This document shows positions 1 through 9,176 of a stretch of DNA of 64,000 nucleotides, in pieces (within the stretch, counting starts at the first letter, position 1; the number at the start of each line of letters is the position of its first letter). The translations under genes were made by a program, and so were the position numbers. The stretch is from Pseudomonadota bacterium. Lineage in GTDB: Bacteria; Pseudomonadota; Gammaproteobacteria; Xanthomonadales; SZUA-38. Location of the stretch: contig JBCCCR010000001.1 of the NCBI GenBank assembly GCA_039033415.1, positions 344,718 through 408,717 on the forward strand, read 5' to 3'. The notes below the pieces were generated by a model. It made no database searches. It saw nothing but the letters and a program-made list of their open reading frames with translations, and was not told the origin of the DNA.

Positions 1-812
1 AAAGCGCTTGCCGGCGGGCTGCCGGATGTCCCGCAGGGCGTTTGGAAAAGAGTGATCTGGCCAGAAAAGTAGTCTTTGAGCTCAGCGCTGATCTGGTCGA
101 TCAGTGGGTTCGGAGCGATTCCGAGAGGCCCGCGATGAGCCTGCAGGCGTTTGAGCTCCCCGGGCAGGCCTTTTCGGTCGTGAAACTCCAGGAGGTGAAG
201 GGCCTGCTCATCAGCAACCGCAATCATCGGACCCAGCGGCGTCTCGACCCAGCCACAGCAGAGTTTATGGGCCTTGCTCAAGCTCGATGGCGGCTGGCCG
301 GTGAGCCGGGCGATGGCCTGGCGAAAGCCACTGGCGGAGTCGAACCCTGCCTGCTGCTGCGCATCGATGATCGCCGAACCCTGGGCGATCTGCTCCATGC
401 CGCTGCGCAGGCGTCGCAGCCGGGCCATTTCGAGGAAAGTCATGCCGTAATGGCGTTTAAAGGTGCGTCGCACGGTGGAAGGATCCAGCCCAAGCTGCTG
501 AATGTCCGCCTCTCGCCAGCGCCGAGTCGGGTCCTCTTCCAGTGCCGCAAGCAGGCGACTGACCAGCGGGTCCTCAGCTGAGATCGGGTGTAACGGTCGG
601 CAGCGACGGCATGGCCGGAAGCCTGCGTCCAGACAGTCCGCGATGTTGTCGAAGAAACGGCAGTTCTCGGCCTTCGGCTTGCGGGCTGTGCAGCTCAGTC
701 GACAAAAGATACCGGTACTGGTGACGCCAACCCAGGCGATGCCTTCGTAGCTGCGGTCTCGCTTCAGCAGCGCGTCGTAGAGGATCTGGTCATCGGGCAG
801 TTGAAATAACAT
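1..812 (-). CDS. ada: Ada-type methylphosphotriester repair protein/AraC activator, 3' part cut by window and apparently frame-broken
   Basis: The N-terminus is an Ada zinc/methyl-acceptor domain with four cysteines at about residues 37, 41, 68 and 71; Cys37 would accept the methyl group from phosphotriesters. An AraC-type helix-turn-helix follows (about 85-180) and then the start of the O6-methylguanine methyltransferase domain, up to 'SGQITLFQ'. From there the open frame reads residues unlike the family, while the neighbouring frame reads 'NALRDIRQPAGKRF', which resembles the motif after 'FQxxVW' in this family. About 15 expected residues seem to be missing. The active-site PCHR motif would lie outside the window. 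Start chosen at the ATG at 812; it is followed directly by Ada-like sequence. Probably a pseudogene, or an assembly error at the window edge. Confidence 0.8.
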   Translation of the reverse strand, partial: MLFQLPDDQILYDALLKRDRSYEGIAWVGVTSTGIFCRLSCTARKPKAENCRFFDNIADCLDAGFRPCRRCRPLHPISAEDPLVSRLLAALEEDPTRRWREADIQQLGLDPSTVRRTFKRHYGMTFLEMARLRRLRSGMEQIAQGSAIIDAQQQAGFDSASGFRQAIARLTGQPPSSLSKAHKLCCGWVETPLGPMIAVADEQALHLLEFHDRKGLPGELKRLQAHRGPLGIAPNPLIDQISAELKDYFSGQITLFQTPCGTSGSPPASA

Positions 813-898
813 GCCATAGTAATAGCACGAAGCCCGTTTCCAGGTCGCCGGAGATCGGGCAGCGAATTGGGCTGCCCTGAGCTCGGTGGCCGGTGTCG

Positions 899-1630
899 CT
901 AGAGGCTGGCGACCAGATTGTTAGACCGGTTGAGATCTCGCGCGAGCTGCCGTGCCAGCGGCGACAGATCCTGGCCCTGGTGTCCGAAGAGCGCCAGGGC
1001 GCCAGCACCGGTTGGCATCATCTGCACCGTGACCTGATCCATGGAAAAGTTGTGCTTTTCCTCCATGGGCTCTCCTGGCATCAGCATAACGGTCACCTTG
1101 TCGCCCGTATCGTCGGTCAGAACGAGGTGTAGTCCGCGCTTCTCGCCGATCACACACGGGCTCAAGTAGGTGACGTCCGCGATCGCTTCTTCCAGACTCA
1201 CGCCCTGAGACGTAAAGCCCTGGGCAACCATCGGCGGTGGGAGCGGTCGGTCATTGGCGAACGCAGCGGGCTCGGGATGCTCCAGGTGCGCCACAAAAGC
1301 CTCGCGCGCGAAGGCATCCACCTGAGGTCCTCGGGGCAGGATGACCGAAGCGACGCCAACCAGCACAAGCACCGCGGCCGCCATCGCCAGCCACGTGGGC
1401 GGGCGATAGCTATGTGAGCTCTCCTCGTCCGTGAAGCAATGCGCAAGAATGGTCTCGACGGATGGGGACGGGACCGGAACTCGCAAGGCACTCTCAAGCT
1501 TGTCCTCGAATTCCTGCGCAGCGGCATGTGCGCTGGCGTTTTGGATGGAGCTTCGGCTCGCTTCCAGGAACTCCGGCTCACGGCTGCGTGGGTCGGCATT
1601 CAGGTAAATTTTGTACTGTTCGAAATCCAT
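899..1630 (-). CDS. DUF3379-like membrane-anchored anti-sigma-type protein
   Basis: A 243-residue protein with a soluble acidic N-terminal part (about 1-75), one transmembrane helix ('WLAMAAAVLVLVGVASVILP', about 80-100) and a periplasmic C-terminal domain. This layout matches DUF3379 proteins, which normally sit directly downstream of an ECF sigma factor gene and are thought to hold it at the membrane. Here no sigma gene is adjacent: upstream lies the convergent Lrp-type gene and downstream ada. The function is inferred from layout and overall similarity only; no catalytic residues are evident. Confidence 0.65.
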   Translation of the reverse strand: MDFEQYKIYLNADPRSREPEFLEASRSSIQNASAHAAAQEFEDKLESALRVPVPSPSVETILAHCFTDEESSHSYRPPTWLAMAAAVLVLVGVASVILPRGPQVDAFAREAFVAHLEHPEPAAFANDRPLPPPMVAQGFTSQGVSLEEAIADVTYLSPCVIGEKRGLHLVLTDDTGDKVTVMLMPGEPMEEKHNFSMDQVTVQMMPTGAGALALFGHQGQDLSPLARQLARDLNRSNNLVASL

Positions 1631-1828
1631 TTTCGCTGTTTACTACTTAGCCGCGCGCGTGCGCGGGCGATGGTTATAAGGTCAGACACCCATAAGACCC
1701 GGCATTGCCGGTTTTTCTTTCATGAATTTCTAACAATTTTTGCGGCGAGTCCCATAGCCAGGCGAAAAAGGTATCCGAGGCGGTGTCCGGTTGACGTGAA
1801 CGACCTAAAGTATTTATCAATCAGCGTG

Positions 1829-2287
1829 TTAGACGGGGAGGTAGTTGCTTCGTTTGATTTCTGACAGAGCGATATTCGACGTGACCTCCTGAACCCCAGG
1901 CAGCTGCGACAGCTTTTCGAAGAAAAACCGCTCATAGGCTTCGATATCCTGCGCGACGATCCGCAGCAGAAAATCAACGTTTCCCATCAGCACGTAACAC
2001 TCCTGGACCTCCGGGTAGCGCTGGACCGCTTCAGAAAATGCGGTGAGGTTCGCCCGACCTTGGGTGGTGAGTTTGACCTGCGCAAAAACCATCGCCCGGA
2101 ACCCGGCTTTTCGCCGATCGAGGGCCACAAACTGGTTGGGTACCAGGCCCTCATCCCGGTAGCGCTGAATGCGCCGCCAGCAGGTCGCCTGGGAGGCCCC
2201 AATCTGCTCGCCGATGGCGCCCGCGGTGATGTCCGGCACGGTTTGTAGCAGGTGCAATATCTGGCGGTCTACGCGGTCTAGCTCCAT
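1829..2287 (-). CDS. Lrp/AsnC-family transcriptional regulator
   Basis: The protein begins 'MELDRVDRQILHLLQ', the classic N-terminus of Lrp/AsnC proteins, followed by a winged helix-turn-helix (about 5-60) and a RAM ligand-binding domain (about 65-150). Length of 152 residues is normal for the family. I chose the ATG at 2287 rather than the upstream ATG at 2323 because family similarity starts there. It is divergent from an amino-acid dehydrogenase across an AT-rich gap of about 135 bases, the usual layout for a local Lrp-type regulator sensing a branched-chain amino acid. The ligand is inferred. Confidence 0.9.
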   Translation of the reverse strand: MELDRVDRQILHLLQTVPDITAGAIGEQIGASQATCWRRIQRYRDEGLVPNQFVALDRRKAGFRAMVFAQVKLTTQGRANLTAFSEAVQRYPEVQECYVLMGNVDFLLRIVAQDIEAYERFFFEKLSQLPGVQEVTSNIALSEIKRSNYLPV

Positions 2288-2422
2288 AGCAAATAAATTA
2301 TACATTGAACGGCGTAATGGCAAATAAAGCTTTCACAAATAGACGAATAAGCTGCTAATTAGATAAGAAAAACCGCAGAAACCGGCGTATCGTTTCATCA
2401 TCTATTCATGCGGTTATGGCTT
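2288..2422. promoter_or_regulatory. AT-rich divergent promoter region between Lrp-type regulator and amino-acid dehydrogenase
   Basis: The gap between the two divergent start codons is clearly AT-richer than its surroundings, with runs such as 'aataaattatac' near the regulator start. Lrp-family proteins bind such AT-rich, loosely palindromic DNA and usually control the divergent gene. I could not define individual operator half-sites. Confidence 0.4.
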
Positions 2423-3550
2423 ATGGACGTCAAACAGCTTGATTTCAGCAGCAACCCCGCCTTCGACCAACACGAAGGCGTGTATTTCGCTCATGATGCA
2501 CGATCTGGCCTCGAGGCGATCATCGCGATCCACTCGACGAAACTCGGTCCAGCGGCCGGCGGCTGCCGACGCTGGTCGTATGCCGATCGCGAGTCAGCCG
2601 TGACTGACGCGCTGCGCCTTGCCCGGGGTATGTCCTTCAAAAACGCGATGGCCGGCCTACCATTTGGCGGCGGTAAGGCGGTGCTGCTGGCCGACCCGAA
2701 TCGGGCGCCGACAAAGTCGGAGTTTGAAGCGTTTGGGCGGTTTGTTCATGCGCTCGCGGGGCGGTATGTCACCGCCGAAGATGTCGGCGTGAGTACGGAC
2801 CACATGCGGGTCGTCCGCGAGCAGACCCCTTACGTCTCCGGTCTTCCCCAGCAAGGTGATGCGGCGGGGGGCGACCCTTCGCCCTGGACAGCCTTGGGCG
2901 TGTTCTTAAGCCTTCAGCGCGCGGTTGCTCCGCTGGATCTGGCGGACCTTACGGTGGCGGTCCAGGGTGTGGGGCACGTGGGCTATCACCTGTGCAGGCT
3001 GCTCCACCACGCCGGCGCCGCCCTGATCGTCGCCGATATTCAGCCGGCCGTTACGGCAAGGGTTGTTGAGGAGTTTGGCGCCAGGGTTGTATCGGTTGAC
3101 CAGATACTCACCACTTCAGCGGACGTGCTGGCGCCCTGCGCGTTGGGTGGTGCCATCAACGAGCGTTCCATCCCTGAGCTCAACGCGCGGCTGATCGCCG
3201 GCGCCGCCAACAACCAGCTTGCTGAAGAAACGGACGCCACGCGCCTTCACGACCGAGGCATCTTGCTGCTGCCGGACTACGTTATCAACGCGGGCGGCAT
3301 CATTGCCGTGGCTCGGGAGTACCTGGGCGGGTCGACGCAGGACGATCTCCAGCAAGAGGTCGGCCGGATTCCCGATCGGGTGGCGGCCCTGCTCAAGACG
3401 TCCAAGGCATTGAACCTGCCCCCCAGCGTGGTCGCTGACCGCACGGCTCAGCAGTTGATCGGTCGAAGCCCGATGTCAGTCAGTGCGGAGTCCTCAGTCG
3501 GCGGTCCAGCCACCGTCCACGACGATGCTGCTGCCGGTCATGAGGCCTGA
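2423..3550 (+). CDS. Leu/Phe/Val-type amino-acid dehydrogenase
   Basis: A 375-residue NAD-dependent oxidative deaminase of the Glu/Leu/Phe/Val dehydrogenase family. It carries the dimerisation domain with two family lysines, Lys73 in 'SFKNA' and Lys85 in 'PFGGGKAV' (equivalent to the catalytic lysine of leucine dehydrogenase), and a Rossmann domain with 'VQGVGHVGYHL'. It converts branched-chain or aromatic amino acids to 2-oxo acids plus ammonia; which one cannot be told from sequence. The ATG at 2423 is preferred over that at 2408 because family similarity begins there. The 3' end overlaps the convergent SDR gene by about 57 bases, so the last residues may be an extension past the normal end. 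Confidence 0.9.
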   Translation: MDVKQLDFSSNPAFDQHEGVYFAHDARSGLEAIIAIHSTKLGPAAGGCRRWSYADRESAVTDALRLARGMSFKNAMAGLPFGGGKAVLLADPNRAPTKSEFEAFGRFVHALAGRYVTAEDVGVSTDHMRVVREQTPYVSGLPQQGDAAGGDPSPWTALGVFLSLQRAVAPLDLADLTVAVQGVGHVGYHLCRLLHHAGAALIVADIQPAVTARVVEEFGARVVSVDQILTTSADVLAPCALGGAINERSIPELNARLIAGAANNQLAEETDATRLHDRGILLLPDYVINAGGIIAVAREYLGGSTQDDLQQEVGRIPDRVAALLKTSKALNLPPSVVADRTAQQLIGRSPMSVSAESSVGGPATVHDDAAAGHEA

Positions 3551-4264
3551 GGCGTCGGAAGCCAGAAAGCGAACGGCCCCCATGAGGTCCTCGACCTGAC
3601 CGATTCGTCCGAGCTTGATCTTCTGCATGACGCTCTCAAGAAACGCCTGGTCTGAAAAAAACGGCCGGGTCATGGGCGTTTCAATGAACGTCGGCGCGAT
3701 GATATTGGAGCGGATTTTTGCCGCCGCCAGATCCAGAGAAAACGCCTTATTCATGCCTTCCAGCGCCCACTTGGAGGCGCAATAGAGGGATCGGTTGATG
3801 CCGCCCACATGCCCCATCTGTGAGCCCATGTGTATCAGGCTGCCGGCGACGCCCTCGGCAATCATTTGTCTGGCACACGCCTGGGCGACAAAAAAAGCGG
3901 CCTTGACGTTCAGCCCCATCACCGCGTCGAAGTCCGCCTCGGTGGCGTCGACCATCGGGCCCGGGCGATTGGTGCCGGCGTTGTTGACCAGCACGTGAAA
4001 AGCGGGCCTGCCGGCGAAGAACTCGGCCACCGCCGCCAGGTTGCTCACGTCCAGGGCATGAGCGTCAGCGCTCCCGCCTGCTTCACAAATCGCGTTGGCG
4101 GCCGCCTCGATCTCCTCGGCGGTCCGCGCCGCAAGCGTCACTTCGGCACCCGCTTCAGCGAGCGCCGCCGCGGCCGCCAGGCCGATGCCGCGGCCGGCGC
4201 CGGTGACTACCGCGCGCCGACCGGCTAGATCGAAGCTCGGGGTCTTCGGGAGGGTCTCAGCCAT
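3494..4264 (-). CDS. Short-chain dehydrogenase/reductase paired with a HisD paralogue
   Basis: A 256-residue classical SDR. It has the cofactor motif 'TGAGRGIG', the structural 'NNAG', the catalytic serine region 'HMGSQMG' and the YxxxK pair in 'YCASK'. It ends with 'VVDGGWTAD', typical of FabG-like enzymes acting on diols or sugar alcohols. Its start overlaps the end of the upstream HisD-like gene by 8 bases, so the two are translationally coupled and probably act on the same or consecutive alcohol substrates. The substrate is unknown. Confidence 0.88.
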   Translation of the reverse strand: MAETLPKTPSFDLAGRRAVVTGAGRGIGLAAAAALAEAGAEVTLAARTAEEIEAAANAICEAGGSADAHALDVSNLAAVAEFFAGRPAFHVLVNNAGTNRPGPMVDATEADFDAVMGLNVKAAFFVAQACARQMIAEGVAGSLIHMGSQMGHVGGINRSLYCASKWALEGMNKAFSLDLAAAKIRSNIIAPTFIETPMTRPFFSDQAFLESVMQKIKLGRIGQVEDLMGAVRFLASDASGLMTGSSIVVDGGWTAD

Positions 4265-5591
4265 CCGCCCGCGTCAGCTCGGACGGTTCAGCCTGGCCGG
4301 CGTAGGGCACTTCGCGCTGGCCGAGCCGGCGGACGCGAATGTTGGCCTGCTCACCATGACCGGCAAATCCCTCTAGCGCGCAGAGGCGGCTGCAGTATTC
4401 GCCCACGAGGGTGGACGCCTCGTCGGTATTGACCCGCTGAAAGGTGCAGGTCTTGATGAACTTGCCTACCCAAAGGCCGCCGGTATAGCGCGCCGCCTTT
4501 TTGGTCGGCAGCGTGTGGTTGGTGCCGATTACCTTGTCGCCATAAGAGACGTTCGTGCGGTGACCCAGAAACAACGCGCCGTAGTTGGTCATGTTGTCGA
4601 GGAAGTAATCCGGGTCGCGGGTCATGACCTGGACGTGCTCCGAGGCTAGATCGTCGGCAATGCTGACCATTTCCTCGAGACTGTCGGCCACAATCACCTC
4701 ACCGAACGTTGCCCAGGCCTTGCCGGCGTGGTCGGCGGTGGGAAGCACCTGCAGCAGCCGTTCGACCTCCTTCATGGTGTCCTCGGCCAGCTCGCGCGAA
4801 TTGGTCAGCAGCACTGCCGGACTATCGGGGCCGTGCTCAGCCTGGCCGAGCAGGTCGGTGGCGCAAAGCTCGGCGTCCACACTGTCGTCCGCAATGACCA
4901 GGGTTTCGGTCGGTCCGGCAAACAGGTCGATCCCCACGCGACCATAAAGCTGTCGCTTGGCCTCCGCCACAAATGCGTTACCCGGCCCAACGAGAATATC
5001 CACGGGCTTGATGCTCTCGGTTCCGAGCGCCATGGCGCCGACCGCCTGAATGCCGCCGAGCGCATAGATTGCGTCGGCACCCGCCATGGCCTGGGCCGCC
5101 ACAATGGCGGGAGCCGGCTTACCCTGAAACGGCGGTGCACAGGTCGCGACTCGCGGAACGCCGGCGACTTTGGCCGTGATGACCGACATGTGAGCGCTCG
5201 CCACCATGGGATATTTTCCGCCCGGGACGTAACAGCCGGCGCTGTTGAGCGGAATATTTTTGTGCCCTAGCACCACGCCGGGCATGGTTTCCACTTCGAC
5301 GTCTTTCATGCTGTCGCGCTGAATCTGTGCGAAGTTCCGAATTTGCGCCTGAGCAAATTCGATGTCCTTGACTTCCTGTGCTGACAGGCTGTCGATGCAC
5401 GCCTGGATTTCCGCGTCGGTGAGCTGATAGTCCTCGCGATCCCAGCCGTCGAATTTGTTGGACAGTTCGCGAACCGCCTCATCGCCTCGCTTTTCAATGT
5501 CAGCGAGCGTCGCTTCGACGATGTCCCGAACCTGCCGGTCGGCGTCTGCTTTCACCTCGGCGCTCGCGCCGCGCTTGAGCCAGGTGGCCAT
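4257..5591 (-). CDS. Histidinol-dehydrogenase-family alcohol dehydrogenase (HisD paralogue, HpsN-like)
   Basis: A 444-residue member of the HisD fold. Equivalents of the zinc and catalytic residues are visible: Gln and His in '[11 protein letters not shown]', the Glu-His pair in 'ASEHVQ', the Asp in '[14 protein letters not shown]' and the late His in 'GFAGHGEQ'. It is not in a histidine operon. HisD paralogues outside his operons include sulfopropanediol 3-dehydrogenase (HpsN), and pairing with an SDR fits such a two-step polyol oxidation; that substrate is inference. The ATG at 5591 is chosen because 'AGGAG' lies at good spacing upstream and family similarity starts there; the frame stays open up to 5714 without a family match. 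Confidence 0.88.
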   Translation of the reverse strand: MATWLKRGASAEVKADADRQVRDIVEATLADIEKRGDEAVRELSNKFDGWDREDYQLTDAEIQACIDSLSAQEVKDIEFAQAQIRNFAQIQRDSMKDVEVETMPGVVLGHKNIPLNSAGCYVPGGKYPMVASAHMSVITAKVAGVPRVATCAPPFQGKPAPAIVAAQAMAGADAIYALGGIQAVGAMALGTESIKPVDILVGPGNAFVAEAKRQLYGRVGIDLFAGPTETLVIADDSVDAELCATDLLGQAEHGPDSPAVLLTNSRELAEDTMKEVERLLQVLPTADHAGKAWATFGEVIVADSLEEMVSIADDLASEHVQVMTRDPDYFLDNMTNYGALFLGHRTNVSYGDKVIGTNHTLPTKKAARYTGGLWVGKFIKTCTFQRVNTDEASTLVGEYCSRLCALEGFAGHGEQANIRVRRLGQREVPYAGQAEPSELTRADG

Positions 5592-5778
5592 GCTTGTTAC
5601 TCCTGCGGTCGTTGGGTTAGAAATCGCCACGCCGGCATCTGATTGTCCGTAAGGGCGTGGCTGCAGCCGATTGCCTCTCGGATGCGTAGACTTGTCATCG
5701 CAACAGTATGCCACCGCCCCTCGTGTTTAGATTTACAAAATCGTCATAGCTGAATGCTAATTTTTGATGTAGCCACGC

Positions 5779-6051
5779 TCAGAGCTTGCCGTTGTTGTTT
5801 TTCCACTCGCTGCGTGACGCAACCATTTCGGCGGCGTACGGACGCTCGTGGATCGAAACGTTGATCATCCAAGGATTCTTGGTGTCGGTAACGTACCCCG
5901 GGCCGAGCCGCAGTCTAATCAGCCAATCTTTTGGCTCTAGGAGGCCCTTGCTGAGCATAGTAGCTTGAGCTGCTTCAGCTACCGCGCGCCATAAGACACC
6001 CACCGTTGAAGCATCATTCACCCCGCCGTTATGGGTTCCTCCCATGATCAT
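5779..6051 (-). CDS. Small hypothetical protein (doubtful)
   Basis: An open frame of about 90 residues from the ATG at 6051, ending 'SEWKNNNGKL'. I recognise no family. It lies between the HisD-like gene and the divergent hydrolase gene and overlaps the longest possible start of the latter by 8 bases. Composition is protein-like, with a mixed charged and hydrophobic core, but there is no independent support that it is translated. Confidence 0.25.
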   Translation of the reverse strand: MIMGGTHNGGVNDASTVGVLWRAVAEAAQATMLSKGLLEPKDWLIRLRLGPGYVTDTKNPWMINVSIHERPYAAEMVASRSEWKNNNGKL

Positions 6052-7963
6052 GCTGACGTATGTCGCGGACGTTCGACAACAACGCCAACGACAGGTGAGG
6101 CTTGTGGGGACGAGGCGTTGGTGCCAGCCGTTCGCGCGCGTTTCTGGCACTTGCCTTCTGGCGCTCGCAGCATTGGTCGCTCCTCACCTCCAGGTCTCGC
6201 ACGCCGCTGCCCCGGAGCTTCAGCAGCGCGTCGAGCGGGTCCTGGCGGATGAAGGGCTCACGGGTATCGCCTGGGCGATGGTCGACGAGGCCGGGTCAAT
6301 CAGCGTTGGAAGCGCAGGCCTTAAAGATTTAGCAAGCGGCACACCATTTAGTGCAGAAACGCGGTTTCACGTCGGGTCCCTGACCAAAGCGGTGCTGGCA
6401 ACGGGCGTGCTCAGCATGGCTAAGCAGGGGCTGCTCGATCTCGATGCGCCGGTGCAGCGGTATCTTCCGGAACTACCCATGGACAATCCTTGGGCGTCGG
6501 GTAGGCCGGTGACTGTCAGGCATCTGCTCGACCACACGGCAGGCATCAACGATGCCTATCTGTGGCAAATGTTCAGCGAGCGCGCTGCCCCGGATCTTCC
6601 GCTGGCTGCCGCCTTCCCAAAGCCGGTCGAGCAGCTCCGAATCCGTTCGCGTCCCGGGTCGCGCTTCTCTTACTCCAACATGGGCTACACGGTGCTTGGC
6701 ATGATCGTCGAGTCGGTCAGCGGAGCTCGCTACGAGCGCCATCTCGACGACGGTGCCCTTATTCGGCTGGGGATGTCAGAGAGCACCTTTGCCTACACGA
6801 CCCAGGAGGGCGGACAGGCCGATCCCTCGCTTGCGTGGGGGCATGTCGACGGAGGCGTGCGTTACGCAGCAAGCCCGATGTTTCTGCGCCCGGCGGGTCA
6901 GCTGACGACCACCGCCGGCGACCTGGCACGCTTCGCTCAGTTCCTGCTCAGCGATGGCGCCGTCGCGGGCGAGGCATTGATCGAAACTGAGATGATGCGT
7001 GCGCGCGGCAGGCCTGTGGGAACCGAAGCTGCGAACGCGGACCTGATTGCGGGCTATGCGCTCGGCCTGGGGCGGCGCGATCGTCATGGTGTGATCGGTT
7101 ACTGCCACGGCGGCAATATCGTGGGCTTCACGGCGATGCTGTGCATCTATCCGGAACAGAACAAGGCGTTTGCCTACAGCGTCAACACCGACAGCGAAAC
7201 GGCCGACTATGGCCGCCTGGACAGCCTTTTCATCGAGACGATCGGCGTTGCTCCGGCGGTGGAGCCCCCGTCGACGGAGCCAGCGCCCGACATGGTGGAC
7301 TGGGCGGGCTGGTACACGTTCGCCCCAAACCGTTTCCAGACGTTTGCCTATCTCGACACGGTCTTTGGGGCCAGCCGAATTTCGTTTGCTGGAGAGAGTA
7401 TTCGCCTGACGACGCTGCAGCGCCCGGAACGTAGGCTCAGGCCCGTAGGTGACCGCCTTTACTCAGCGCATGACCGAGCCACAACCTCGCACGTTTTTTA
7501 TCGCGGTGACGACGGCGCTTATCGGTTCAGCGATGGTTTTCAGACCTACCAAAAGACCTCACCGATCTATCTCTATGCTCACTGGGTCAGCCTGACGGTG
7601 GGTCTGCTCGGTGTTCTTTGGGTGCTGATCGCCGGCTGCGTGGTGATGGTTCGCCAGCGTCTTCGGCTGCTCAAAGATCCGCTCGCGCCCGCGTTCCTGG
7701 CGGCAACAGCTCTGGTTCTGCCTGCCCCGCTATTTGCCACCCAGTCGTTCATGGCCCTCGGAGACGTCACGCCCGCGAGCATCATGCTGGCGACCGTCAC
7801 GCTGCTGCTACCGGTGGGTATGGCGATGACGGCGGTGCGGTCCATCCGTCGCTGGTGGTCATCGCGAATCCAGTGGGTCAACGCGGTGGCGGCTTTGTCG
7901 GTGCTCCAGTGGTGTGCGGTGCTCGCAGTTTCCGGTCTCCTGCCGCTGCGCCTGTGGGCGTGA
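6044..7963 (+). CDS. Serine hydrolase of the class C beta-lactamase/CubicO family with C-terminal membrane helices
   Basis: A secreted or membrane-anchored serine hydrolase of up to 639 residues. After an N-terminal signal-like helix ('GTCLLALAALVAPHLQVSHA') comes a beta-lactamase-fold domain with the SxxK nucleophile motif in 'VGSLTKAV', the YxN motif in 'YSNMGY' and an HGG triad in 'CHGGNIVGF'. A small beta domain follows, and the last 130 residues contain about four transmembrane helices. Relatives are D-aminopeptidases, esterases and penicillin-binding-like proteins; the natural substrate is unknown. Start is uncertain: a GTG at 6104 gives a cleaner signal peptide and avoids overlap with the divergent small ORF. 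Confidence 0.85.
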   Translation: MIMLTYVADVRQQRQRQVRLVGTRRWCQPFARVSGTCLLALAALVAPHLQVSHAAAPELQQRVERVLADEGLTGIAWAMVDEAGSISVGSAGLKDLASGTPFSAETRFHVGSLTKAVLATGVLSMAKQGLLDLDAPVQRYLPELPMDNPWASGRPVTVRHLLDHTAGINDAYLWQMFSERAAPDLPLAAAFPKPVEQLRIRSRPGSRFSYSNMGYTVLGMIVESVSGARYERHLDDGALIRLGMSESTFAYTTQEGGQADPSLAWGHVDGGVRYAASPMFLRPAGQLTTTAGDLARFAQFLLSDGAVAGEALIETEMMRARGRPVGTEAANADLIAGYALGLGRRDRHGVIGYCHGGNIVGFTAMLCIYPEQNKAFAYSVNTDSETADYGRLDSLFIETIGVAPAVEPPSTEPAPDMVDWAGWYTFAPNRFQTFAYLDTVFGASRISFAGESIRLTTLQRPERRLRPVGDRLYSAHDRATTSHVFYRGDDGAYRFSDGFQTYQKTSPIYLYAHWVSLTVGLLGVLWVLIAGCVVMVRQRLRLLKDPLAPAFLAATALVLPAPLFATQSFMALGDVTPASIMLATVTLLLPVGMAMTAVRSIRRWWSSRIQWVNAVAALSVLQWCAVLAVSGLLPLRLWA

Positions 7964-7974
7964 GGTCCGGCCCG

Positions 7975-8259
7975 CTAAGCTTCCGGCGGTAAGTAATGAA
8001 AGTCGATCAGAAATACCTGATCGCCGGTGCCGTGCCTGGCGGTTTTCAGCAGATCGACCACACCCTTGAACCCGGTTTCGCGGGCGATCTCTGGCGTGAT
8101 GTCGCTTAGCTCAATCGGGTGAACCGCATCCACCACAATATGGCCCGGTTCCAGCAGGTAGCGGTTTCCGACCTTGACGCGCAGCGACTTCCAGATGCGG
8201 ACGGTTCGGGTGACTTCTCCATTTCTGACGGGATCGCGGAGTCTTTTCATAAACTGCAT
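7975..8259 (-). CDS. Small ASCH-domain-like protein
   Basis: From the ATG at 8259 the product is 94 residues, starting 'MQFMKRLRDPVRNGEVTRTVRIW'. The pattern of an early basic strand, the 'RxW' segment, 'KVGNRYLLEPGHIVVD' and a closing 'IDFHYLPPEA' resembles ASCH domains, small beta-barrel RNA-binding proteins related to PUA. The frame extends upstream to 8358 but without a recognisable extension. It is convergent with the hydrolase gene (12 bases apart) and divergent from nth. Confidence 0.6.
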   Translation of the reverse strand: MQFMKRLRDPVRNGEVTRTVRIWKSLRVKVGNRYLLEPGHIVVDAVHPIELSDITPEIARETGFKGVVDLLKTARHGTGDQVFLIDFHYLPPEA

Positions 8260-8474
8260 AGTGTTCACCACGTTACAACAAAGCGTCTCAGGCACCAGTC
8301 GGGGGGGCTGGGCCACGGTTGTCGAGATGACGCGCAGGGGGCACTGGAACCCGATCACCGAAGGCTCTCGTCTGAGGAAGATTGGAGCGGTGCGTGTCCC
8401 GCCCCTTTACTCCGACCCCAAGAATCCCGTTTACTCTGCCCCTCGATACCCACGCGAGCACATTCGGGGCACCT

Positions 8475-9152
8475 ATGCGACGGCAGGAAAAAGCAGCAAA
8501 GATCATCGATATCTTAGAGGAGCTCTATCCTGAGACGCCCATCCCGCTGGACCATAGCGATTCGTTTACCCTGCTGATTGCCGTACTGCTGTCAGCCCAG
8601 ACGACCGACAAAAAGGTCAACGAAGTCACGCCGGCGCTGTTTGAGCGCGGCCCCGATCCCTTTGCGATGGCCAGGCTCCCGGTGGAGGAGATTCTCGGGC
8701 TGATCCGGCAGCTGGGGCTGGCTCCGCAGAAGGCGAAAAACATCAAGCGATTGTCCGAGATGCTGGTCGCTGACGGGGGCGCGGTGCCGGAGACCTTCGA
8801 AGGACTCGAGGTGCTGCCGGGCGTCGGGCACAAAACCGCATCGGTGGTGATGTCACAGGCATTTGGCGTTCCGGCGTTTCCTGTGGACACTCACATCCAC
8901 CGGCTAGCGGCCCGCTGGGGGCTGTCGGATGGGTCAAGCGTCGACAAGACGGAGCGCGATCTGAAACGCGTTTTTCCGCGGGAGCTGTGGAACAAGCTCC
9001 ATCTGCAGATCATTTTCTTTGGTCGCGAGCACTGCCCAGCCCGCTTTCACGTGCTCGAGCACTGTCCGATCTGCTCCTTCTGCGCCACCAAGAAGCGGAT
9101 GCGGGACGAGACTCGGGAAAACAATCGGCTCCGGCAGCGGCGGTCGCGATAG
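8475..9152 (+). CDS. nth: Endonuclease III-family DNA glycosylase/AP lyase with unusual Fe-S cysteine spacing
   Basis: A 225-residue base-excision repair enzyme. The helix-hairpin-helix 'LEVLPGVGHKTASVV' contains catalytic Lys120, and 'VDTHIHRLA' supplies catalytic Asp138. The C-terminal cysteines are at 187, 197, 200 and 203 (C-x9-C-x2-C-x2-C), whereas E. coli Nth has C-x6-C-x2-C-x5-C. The total span is the same, so a [4Fe-4S] cluster is still likely. The ATG at 8475 is preferred over 8382 because the first 31 residues of the longer frame match nothing. Confidence 0.92.
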   Translation: MRRQEKAAKIIDILEELYPETPIPLDHSDSFTLLIAVLLSAQTTDKKVNEVTPALFERGPDPFAMARLPVEEILGLIRQLGLAPQKAKNIKRLSEMLVADGGAVPETFEGLEVLPGVGHKTASVVMSQAFGVPAFPVDTHIHRLAARWGLSDGSSVDKTERDLKRVFPRELWNKLHLQIIFFGREHCPARFHVLEHCPICSFCATKKRMRDETRENNRLRQRRSR

Positions 9153-9176
9153 CGCGCTTTGCACCTGTACTGATGC

